This document shows, in pieces, positions 55,701 to 64,000 of a stretch of 64,000 nucleotides of DNA. This DNA is from Syngnathus acus (Eukaryota > Chordata > Actinopteri > Syngnathiformes > Syngnathidae). The stretch lies in contig NC_051093.1 in the NCBI RefSeq assembly GCF_901709675.1, forward strand, positions 7,679,553 through 7,743,552, in the 5' to 3' direction. Each line of letters opens with the position of its first letter. Positions within the stretch are counted from its first letter, which is position 1. The notes beneath the pieces are model-generated. The model saw only the letters and a program-made list of their open reading frames with translations, had not been told where the DNA came from and did no database searches. The position numbers were made by a program, and so were the translations under genes.

Positions 55701-58700
55701 TTTAGTCAGTCATTATTTGTTCCATACGGAGCACAGGGGAGAGAGAGGGGGCCAGTGCCCCCACTGACCCCCCCGTAGCGCCGCCACTGATTGTATATAA
55801 ATCATCAGTTCATCACCCTCCAACATCTGGGAAGTTAATTCGCTAACTAAATAACAAATAAATAAACAAAATACCACACTTTACAATTTAAATGTATAAA
55901 TTAATAATTTAGCCTTGGCGAAGGTTGGCACTCATCCCAGTGACAATCGACTTATCGTGAAAAAATTGTTAAAAAAAAAATTAGGTTGTTTAAAAACGTA
56001 ATAATTTGGACAAAACACACACAAAGCAAGTCATTTTCATAAGTTCCAGAGAACTAGCTTGAGACACGTGACTTCAATGTCATCCTCTTGGCAACGCAAA
56101 GTCTCCCACAGTCGTCTGATGAGTCCGAGATCGGTGGGTGGGTACTTTGATCAATGACAGTAAGTCGTTTTGAAGGGGAAACTGGCACAAATGAGTCAGA
56201 CTCACCGGCGAGATTGGACTTTCTCACGGCCGCGTTGGCCGTCTCACCTCTATTGATCTGCCTCAACTGGACGAGAGAGACAAGTGTCTGTCGGAGCAGA
56301 TGTTGGATTCCTCATTCGTTTGATTCCTCTCGCGGTGAGATGGATGTGAGCCATTTATTTTCCAGAGAGGTGAAATGACCTTGACGTGTTTCTGGCACAA
56401 AGTAGCGCTAAATATAAAATGACCGAGCATCCCAGTTCCACGGAGGAGGGAGAGCGACTCTATAATATTCACTCCAAGTAGATTAGTGCTGAGATTTTAA
56501 AGTGCTTGAAATCAAAATGTTCATTCACTCATTCAATTATTGATATAACGGATCAATTGTGTGAGTACCAAATGGAAAAAAACAAAACAAAAACAGTGGT
56601 TTGAGTAAATGAATAAACCCTAAAAGTAAAATCAGGCGGGGGAAATATTCCTCTGCCAAAATATTTTTATTAATTTACTGATTGGCTTTCTGTGACATTT
56701 TTGCTGCATTTGTTGCATTTATACTGTTTTTAATATTCTGTCATGTTTAGTTAATTGTTGTAATTAGTGAATTCTGCTACTTAATTCCATCTAAGGTTAT
56801 CCTGTACTATTTTATTTGGGCCATCACTTTATCTTAACTATAAATAACACAATATTAACAAATAGATAATGTAATAAAAAAAAAAAGGACTACCCACGGG
56901 ACTTGCGTAATTACCTAACAGTTTGTTGGCCTGCTCCCGCAGCGTTGCACACCAACAACAAAATCTTAACCGGGACTCCTTGGTTGAGAAATTCGGAAGA
57001 CAGCGCCGCAGACGCAGGTAATCTTTTCCCCTCAGGTCCGGTAGCGTATGTAGAAGATGGTAGACTATGATGGTATCCTAAAAAGACACACAAAGAGAAA
57101 TATTTGATGACTGCTATGGATGAGACAGCAGCTTTCTATTTAGGGGAGTGATTCACGGAGCAGATGGCGCCTTGAACTCTCAGCAGGAGCGTTTTCTTGA
57201 TGCAGCTTGTGATCCACCCACTTGACCAACACAAGGAAGGGTGTGACAGAAAAAAAAAATTCAGAATATCCTCGTGAAAAGTGATGCCGACCGCGCTGCA
57301 TTTTTTGTCAACGTGCTCAGGTCGACTGTGATAAATCACGCAGTAAATCCCACTCAGACAAGAAGTAATTGATCGGCCAAAGTTACCGAGTCCTCCCCAA
57401 AGCACAATGTTTTATTAAAGCCTGTTGTTCTTCTGTCATGCGATCCATCACTGCCCGGCTGTGATGAGTGCGAGTTCTGCAAAACGGCGGGATGACAAGT
57501 AATTGGGGTGTGCCGGGAGGGCACGACCTATTCGAAACTCATCAAAGTCTCTGAATACATCATCAAAGCTTGAACATGAATATGCTGATTGCGATGTCTT
57601 GACCCTGGAAATTCAAATTCTGATGAGAATGCGCAGCTTTTAATTTAGTAACGCTGCTCTAATCAAGCTGGCTATAAAACGCACTTGAAATCAAGGGCGA
57701 CGATTTTCTCAAGTAACGACCTCTGACAGTTTTGCGAATGACGGAAATCTCCTTTTAAAAGCCTCGTGTTGAGGAAAGACTAAACTGCTGAGGTCACCTC
57801 CTGGTCGGTCCCGTTGAGAGTTACACGCCGCCGCCGCCGCCAAGGAGAGCGACCGTTCATCCCTCATTAAATCAAATCGTTTATGGCTTGCTGTCAAACG
57901 CTGTATGCTTACGACACATCTGTTTCTTGTCTCCTTTCACTTTTATGCTCTTCTTTTTAACCGCTACATAATTCTTTTGGTGAGCTATCATAAAATGTGT
58001 TTTGACTCAATGTCTTCAAACACACCTCTCTCTGTTAAATGGGAAAAAATGTAAAAAAAAAACTGGTTTGTGAATTCTCTCGTCAACCACCCACCAGGAT
58101 GAAGCAGACTAAACACGAGCAAACTATAATTAGATATGACTTTTCCTGAAGGATAAAAAAAAACAGAAAGACATTGAGAATAGCGCAAATGAATTTTCGG
58201 GTAATCTGACTGAGGAGAGCAAACAAGCACATGGTAAAAAAATGAAATCCTAATAAATCACACATCGAAGACATAAATCTGAGCTCGGCGTAGGGTGTGT
58301 GTGCATAATTCAGTGTTTCATGTGATGTACATTTTTTTTAATGTGCCCCCCCTGCAGTCAGGTACACTCCCATCGGGTTTCATTAAGAATACTAAAAGAA
58401 TACAACTGGTTGTTTGCTTACTTTAAAGTCAGCATAACAGCAATTATTTTAAAAATACATGTAGTGTGTTATAAATGGATGAAAACCTTGAGCTGGATTT
58501 TCCAACCATAAATCTACCTGAAGTCCGTGCAGAGCCTCCTCGGATGTAGAGGGGCGGAGCTTGGAAGGCGTAGATGACATCATTTTCGGCTATACCGGTT
58601 AAATCGTCTTCATCAAAGAAGGAGCGCTGGAACCCGGTGGAGTAAACTTCAGTCAGGATCACCTACGGAGAAGAAGAAGAAGAATTCAAAATGATCAGTT

Positions 58701-61700
58701 ATTGAATTACTATAAAAGTATTCCGCTTTTATTTGTACTTAAAATGAATATCGCCTAATAGTGACAATTTAACACTGTTATTAATATTCCAACTGATTCC
58801 TGATAAATTGCTGCTGCAGTTTTTATCTGTTCTGAAGACACCAGAAATTCAAATTATTGCTTCACAGTCATCAGCAGGTCATTTATTTCAACTTACCGTA
58901 ATTTTCGGACTATAAGTCGCACCGGAGTATAAGTCGCACCAGCCATAAAATGCCCAAAAAAGTGAAAAAAAACCATATATATGTATATAAGTCGCTCCTG
59001 AGTATAAGTCGCCCCCCCACCCAAACTATGAAAAAAACCGCGACTTATAGTCCGAAAATTACGGTACATGAATATTCTCCCTCCCTACTATTAATGTCTT
59101 TCATTAAAAAATGGCCACTATTAGGCCTGTCATAATATTTTTTCTTGTCCGCCAAGTCGACGGGTACTTTACCTGATCTGGAGAAATGTTGCCCTCATCA
59201 GCCACCATCCTTCTCAAACTGGCGACAGAACCAAATAGAGGCACGGCCAGACCGACTCGCAGGTACCTTTGTCCTTTAGTGCTGAAGACCAGAGTCACAC
59301 ACATGGGCCTGCCAAAGACCAACACGCATTTAGGACCAACCTCGATTTTCCGTTCTCGACCGAGTTTGAGCGGACTGCGCTAAGGCCAGGATGGGACAAA
59401 AGAAGACTGTCATGAATAAATCAATACATTTTTACATTAATAATGGATCATTAAGGAGTTAAGTTTTATGACTGCCAAATAATGGAATCTATTGCATTTT
59501 TAAAAAGAGGGAGCCCTTGGCTTTGACCTCTCCTGAGGCAGCCACTCCTTCACGCGGCTTTTCGAGCTGACGATGTTGTGCAGCAGTGACCTCGCACCTC
59601 TCTTTGTAAAGTGAGAAGCATTTGAAGAGCCATTTCCATGTGTATGGGAATAAAAAAAAAAAAAAACAATATTTTCAGTGAGCAGAAACATTTATTTTCA
59701 AAACACCCCTAGTTACGTTAAATAAAAATGTTTTTCATTTATCCTCAAAAATTCTTCCCATAAATTGATATTTTGTTTGTATACAATGGTCAATTTCACA
59801 TTTCACAGTCCTTGGCATGCCGGCGCAACTATACTGCCAAGGTGGCTGTGTAAACAAATGCACAAGAGAATAGTCACGTGACATCCGGAGCTTTATAACG
59901 GCGCCAATGCAAGATAGATTTGCAACCGTACTGGATAAACAAAATGATCCATTATTCAAATACTGCAATACCATCAACAGACAACCCGATGTTTGGGGTG
60001 TTTTTTTTTGTTTGGAGGCAATCTGTGTGTATGAATATTTGCACATACACAAATAAAAAGAACCTTAACATTCATTGTCCTTAATCTTTGCCGAGCCCGT
60101 GTGGTAATGAGTGACCTCACTGATATCAACCGAAATGTGTGCCAAGGGTGTGATAGAGAAAGGAAGCCAAGTGAAAGCATGAGAAAGGTCGTAGCAAAAT
60201 AACGGCCAAGCTCAAGTGACCTATCTCATCATTTAGGTCAAAGAGGCCGTTCCCATTATTTCCCGACTCACTTTGTGTCTATAATTAAGAGTAAATGGAA
60301 CGTTCCTCTTCTAAAATCTCAAGATATAACAAGGCTTTCGTCGTATCGCACTTGCCGACCTCATCACAAATAACGCAAACAAGTCGTCATTACAAAAATA
60401 TCAGCAGCCATTCGAGATCCCAAAGCACCTTTAGTGTCTACGGCCATTTTGTATTGCACTTTTTTTTTTTTTTTTTTAAAGAATGAAGGCTTTGTTAACA
60501 GTACAGTCTTCAAACAAAGTGCTTACATCAGCCTGTTTGCATCTTAATGTGGATGTCATTAGCTGACAAAGTGGCTTTTTGCAAATGAATCTTTTGAGGA
60601 TACTAGACAATTCTGTTTGTGTAGATTTTCTGTAGCCTATGAAGGCAACTGGATTCAGTATCTTGCAACCAAATAAAAATATTGGACTAAATTTGGTACT
60701 CACCTGGTCTGGCGGAGAGGAATAGGGAGTGAGATGCAAAGGAAAGGGTCAAAGGTGTTGCTCTGTTTCAAACAATGGGGGCAGGTCAGTGAAGATCTGT
60801 GCAAAACAAAATACACACATATTAGTCTCCAAAATTTGGCTGGACTTTGAAATTAATCTTCACTGGCAGAAATGGAGTGGGCTTAATTACATCACATTTG
60901 AAGAACACTCTGAAAAATATATATTTATTTTTATCTGATTGGGAGACTGGATCATGTTGCATCAATCTGTGTGGGATTGCTGCAAGAAAATGTTGAGAAA
61001 CGATTCTTCCTCTGTATTTACTTCATCAAAATAAATCAAATAATTTGTCAAATATTTGTTTATCATTTTTGACCTTCCCCAGAAAATGACAGGTCATACA
61101 AATAGCTTCATTTCGTACAAGTTAATTCCATTAGCCTCTGAAGCGTTTTTTTGTGCTGTGCAAGCATTTTCTAACGAAATCAGCGGCAAAGTCAATCAAA
61201 AGGCTCTACAGGATCAACATTAAATAGATTGCGCCATTGTGAACGTACTTAATTTGATCGTGTGTAACCTAATACAGAGTACAAGCTGACATTATAGACC
61301 TTCAATAAAAAAAAATGCTATGTCCAATGTGAAAAACAGAAACCGAATAAATCAATATATTTAGTATCGATCATTTATAACTTTATTGCTGTGACATAAA
61401 CAAACCGACCGCTGTGTAAGGTGGAAAAATGTGCTAAATAGTTAAAAAAAAAATTAAATAATATACAATTCCCTTTTTCGCTCATAAAAGGTATTATCCG
61501 TGTTTTGTCCTTTTTGGATGGATAGACAGACCCAGGATGGGAAAAAATGTGGGGTGAATAAAGCTCTATTGAAGCAAGCCCAGCTGACACTGGCTCACAC
61601 TGGATCACTCCCTGTTGGCAGAGTGGAATGGCTGCCCTACGGATGTCTGATCCTCGCCAGGAAACAGCGAGGGGCCGTTGCGCTCTGTGCATCCAAATCA

Positions 61701-63768
61701 CACTCAAGCCGCACTAAAACATAGATGTGCCCCGGCGCTGCTCGAAAACACTTAAAAAGAGAAAAGCTTTAAAGGGAGAGGTGATGTTCTAGTGATGGAC
61801 TAATGGAGTAAGCGTGCAAAGGTCGAACGATGTATACTTCGTGTGTGTGTGTGTGTGCGGACGAACTCAAAAGACTCAAGACGCCAATTTACTCAGCGAA
61901 GCAACCGAAAATGTACCAAAAGAATACTTTGATAGGTCAAACTAGCCTTGTAACTAATAAGTCTAAATTTCATTCATAGTTTTACAAAAAAAAAAAAATT
62001 CTTCACTATGCCAAAAGAGATCGAGAGGTCATTAAAACCAAATATGGGCTTCATCATTCACCGAAGAACGTTACGAAATAAAACAGATCATTTACTGGGC
62101 CCGTAAAATGTGAGCACCACTTCAACCAATCTGGCCCAAACAGGGCAACTTTAGTTTTCTCACTCCAACTGCATCACATTAAATAATTAAATATTTAAAT
62201 GCATGTGGATTAAACAAACGTACAATTTTAGCTCCGGCTATAGAATAAGTGAAAATCATGATTAGGATCAGGGTGTCAAACTCATTTTTATCGCGGGCCC
62301 ATTTGTAGTTATAGCTTCTTTCTGAGGGCCATTATGATTGTCAACCCAAATAAATGTATGAGCACCTCATATTATATACAGTAAAAGCTACAAAACAAAC
62401 TGACAAATAACTCGTTTTCAAATCGGACGAGTAAAAACTGGTCAAATATTAAAAAAAAAAAGATATTATTAAAAGTGAAGACAATTTGCATTTCTAGTAA
62501 TGACACGAATTTGATGGGGCCACATACAATGATGTGGCGGGCCGTATCTGGCCCCCGGGCCTTGAGTTTGACACCTATAGGATATGCAGACCCGTGTAAA
62601 TGTTTTGATGTGACCAAGTGGGCTTGTTTCGAGACAATGCTTTGGTCCATCAATTCTCCACATTGCACTTCTTTGTCTGGCAAGTGCTGAGGCCTCGGGA
62701 CTTCAGAGGAAATGAGAAGAACAGGAGTAAAAAAAAATAAAAAATATTCATCTAATCCCAGCTCTCGGGGCATTTGTCTCACTCCCGTGCCCACCTGCTT
62801 TCATTCGCTTGAAATATCCCACTGGCTGTGTGAATGTGATTCAACCCAACATCTTTGCATTGTCCAATGTAAAATATTGAAAGAATTTCAGGAGCGTAAT
62901 TAATAAGACGTGTCGTATTGGCAGCCGCAGCGAGCTGACAATGTTGCGAGGAACTGGCAGCTCAGCACTTGTTAATAAGATTAGAGCAAGTTCATTCTGA
63001 CCTTTTAAAAAGTACATTAAACCTTCTGATGTGATGTGACCTCTATCAGCTTCCTCGATGTCCTTTGGTTTCACTCTGTTGCATCATGATCAGCTTCATG
63101 GTGTAAATGAAGGATACATGGTAAGTGAGCTCGCTATACTGCAATTTATACGTTGAAGATCACTATTATATCACTTTAGTGGTTAAAGGAGCGTAATAAT
63201 AATAATAAAATGAATAAATAAAAATAATAAAAATAATATTTTTTCATAAATACTGGAAAAAGTGGAACAAGGTGACTTTTTGAGTAAGGTTATAGATTTT
63301 TTTAAATTATATTTGATGCTGCTTTCATTGTAGGCCTAAATATCGGTTTGATAGGAAATTATATCATTTTCCCAAATATTGATGTCTGATCATTATTGCG
63401 TATCCCGAATTATAACCAGTGTGAAAATCTATAAAATGAGATCTAATACGAGAGTCACATTATTATTTGTTACATTTTCACATCATTGAAATATGAAAAT
63501 GCCGTTTACAATTAGAGAGACTAAAATGTGATTGGCGTATGATTATTTTTCAAAATGTAAGTAAATTTGGGATACACAACAGCCAACCTATTTTTTTATT
63601 CATTTTACAAATAGATGTATATCTTACTGCAAACATAAAAAAACAAAAAAACATGACAACTCACTTGTACTGTGCCTGAAAATGTTCCTGGACAAAGCTA
63701 TGTTGGACAGTGAGCTGCTGGGATTGGGACAGGTCAGGATGCAGCAGATTTTCATCCTCATCGGGACC
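49725..63768 (-). CDS. usp43: Ubiquitin carboxyl-terminal hydrolase 43 (13 coding exons, 5' end missing)
   Basis: USP43 is a USP-family cysteine protease that removes ubiquitin. Exons: 63665-63768, 60704-60796, 59173-59308, 58518-58662, 56915-57077, 54605-54716, 52900-53003, 52196-52273, 51994-52123, 51553-51883, 51323-51481, 50896-51057, 49725-50824. They give 938 aa in one open frame with GT-AG junctions. Visible blocks include HSFVQEHFQAQYK, CPHCLKQSNTFDPFLC (zinc-ribbon Cys pair), VYSTGFQRSFFDEDDL, CPHC again, LWTLPDILILHLKRF, the His box CNHHGGMHGGHYTAFCRNS and WYSYDDS. The second CxxC pair and the His box complete the USP fold. The Cys box (GNTCFMN type) lies beyond the window. After AYILFYQRRKTIPPWSASSS comes a long basic disordered tail with ELVEYLESGRRPR, as in human USP43. 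A donor-like GGTAAGC occurs 12 codons before the stop, so an alternative C-terminus is possible. Confidence 0.93.
53004..54604 (-). other. usp43: USP43 intron with repeat relic
   Basis: Intron between the exons at 54605-54716 and 52900-53003. It contains an (ATCC)n tract with adjoining repeat-like sequence at 54155-54400 and otherwise unremarkable AT-rich DNA. No ORF here looks real. Confidence 0.7.
54155..54400. repeat. Old non-LTR retrotransposon-like relic with (ATCC)n
   Basis: GGATCCATCCATCCATCCAT is followed by words such as CTTATCTGGATCTGGAGCC, CCCCCAGCAGCAACCC, CATCTCACCAGGGAGGC and GGAGCAGCCGATCTACTCTG. Together they resemble, in order, a very common teleost retrotransposon sequence that follows ATCC repeats. 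This copy is strongly decayed and carries an A12 run. The family name is uncertain. Confidence 0.55.
54717..56914 (-). other. usp43: USP43 intron
   Basis: Mostly AT-rich DNA with no gene seen. A short GC-rich patch at 55735-55792 (GGCCAGTGCCCCCACTGACC) resembles another fragment near 7717-7745 and is probably part of a dispersed repeat. Confidence 0.7.
57078..58517 (-). other. usp43: USP43 intron
   Basis: Intron sequence with a short (CCG)5 run near 57827-57841. No gene, RNA or element recognised. Confidence 0.7.
58894..59066. mobile_element. MITE with 27-bp perfect terminal inverted repeats
   Basis: The left end reads TACCGTAATTTTCGGACTAT and continues to AAGTCGC at 58920; the right end at 59040-59066 is its exact reverse complement. 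The repeats are 25 bp plus a TA at each outer edge, which could be repeat or target duplication. Inside, GAGTATAAGTCGC occurs twice (58925-58937 and 59000-59012). At 173 bp there is no coding capacity, so it would need a transposase from elsewhere. It sits in a USP43 intron. Similar ends are familiar from many fish genomes, but I cannot assign the superfamily with certainty. Confidence 0.85.
59309..60703 (-). other. usp43: USP43 intron
   Basis: AT-rich intron with homopolymer runs at 59649-59665 and 60462-60477. No gene recognised. An open frame continues the downstream exon to about 59382, but protein similarity favours the acceptor at 59308. Confidence 0.7.
61841..61857. repeat. (GT)n microsatellite
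   Basis: Eight GT units in the USP43 intron. Confidence 0.9.
62270..62577. mobile_element. Nonautonomous hAT-like element with 12-bp inverted ends
   Basis: GTGTCAAACTCA at 62273-62284 is the exact reverse complement of TGAGTTTGACAC at 62563-62574. The outer CAG on the left fits the hAT end consensus, and the flanks share TAGGAT, which may be a worn target duplication. Internal words CGCGGGCCCATTTGTAG, TTCTGAGGGCC and GGCCCCCGGGCCTTGAG are typical of a nonautonomous element widespread in fish. No transposase ORF is present. Confidence 0.75.
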
Positions 63769-63885
63769 CTGCAGCAAATACAGAGTATGTTACCATAAAA
63801 GGCAGATGTTGAAATAAAAAGACAATTTGTGGAAAGCATTGAGATCCACGCAACCCCCGCGAGATGCCAATTCTTTTACGCTCAC

Positions 63886-64000
63886 CATCATGGGAGGAAA
63901 CTGGCCTTGGATAGAGATAAAAGATGGCGGGAAATATTTATAAATCTTAGCAGAGGCACATTGAGCAGAAAAACTAAATATGCTTCCATTTGATAGACGG
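63886..64000 (-). CDS. usp43: Possible further upstream USP43 exon (low confidence)
   Basis: A consensus donor (ATGATG|GTGAGC) at 63886 ends a minus-strand frame open to the window edge and in phase 0 with the next recognised exon. Its last residues would be QGQFPPMM. The translation does not resemble the USP43 catalytic domain clearly, but this region is poorly conserved between human and fish. It may be a true exon, with an acceptor near 63943, or chance. Confidence 0.25.

Larger units (their letters stand above)
60797..63664 (-). other. usp43: USP43 intron with hAT-like element and microsatellites
   Basis: It holds a (GT)n microsatellite at 61841-61857, a hAT-like nonautonomous element at 62270-62577 and an AT-rich tract at 63190-63245. 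No coding exon was found. Confidence 0.7.

Noticed and set aside
59309-59382. Extension of the USP43 exon upstream to an acceptor at about 59382
   Set aside because: The frame is open, but joining there breaks the phase with the preceding exon and inserts residues with no USP43 counterpart. The acceptor at 59308 gives RQTRPMCVTLVF, matching the family.

Overview
This window is vertebrate nuclear DNA, almost certainly from a ray-finned (teleost) fish. It has intron-split genes with GT-AG junctions, proteins close to known vertebrate families, compact introns, CpG-rich 5' ends and short transposon relics of the kind common in fish. The species cannot be named from the sequence. I rebuilt exon chains by hand from protein similarity, splice consensus and reading phase. 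Every chain keeps an open frame, but none has been tested against RNA.

Five genes were recognised and all are transcribed from the minus strand. From high to low coordinate they are: USP43 (63.77-49.73 kb, 5' end beyond the window), GRB2 (noncoding exon near 46.7-47.0 kb, coding 45.41-37.37 kb, 3' UTR to about 35.7 kb), BPTF (32.56-18.94 kb, 30 coding exons, about 3129 aa), KPNA2 (16.76-13.89 kb, 10 coding exons, 523 aa) and the first coding exon of SMURF2 (13.10-13.05 kb). Positions 1-13,047 are then SMURF2 intron 1. BPTF followed by KPNA2 in one orientation matches the mammalian order. No C17orf58-like gene was seen between them.

The genes form a head-to-tail series rather than an operon. 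USP43 is a deubiquitinase whose catalytic Cys box lies outside the window. GRB2 is the SH3-SH2-SH3 adaptor of receptor tyrosine kinase signalling. BPTF is the histone-reading subunit of the NURF remodeler. KPNA2 is importin alpha. SMURF2 is a C2-WW-HECT ubiquitin ligase. KPNA2 has a promoter with CCAAT and CHR-like sites typical of G2/M genes. BPTF and GRB2 have YY1-like motifs where their transcripts probably start.

Noncoding DNA holds a MITE with 27-bp perfect terminal repeats, a hAT-like nonautonomous element, relics of other repeats, long homopolymers with G-quadruplex potential, and two exact matches to the CTCF core consensus. I did not find a new multi-gene system. The best leads are the BPTF cassette exon that makes a second methyl-lysine-reading PHD finger, a conserved BPTF segment that seems to be missing, the KPNA2 promoter layout, a possible divergent promoter at 47.5 kb, and an unidentified protein-like ORF in SMURF2 intron 1.
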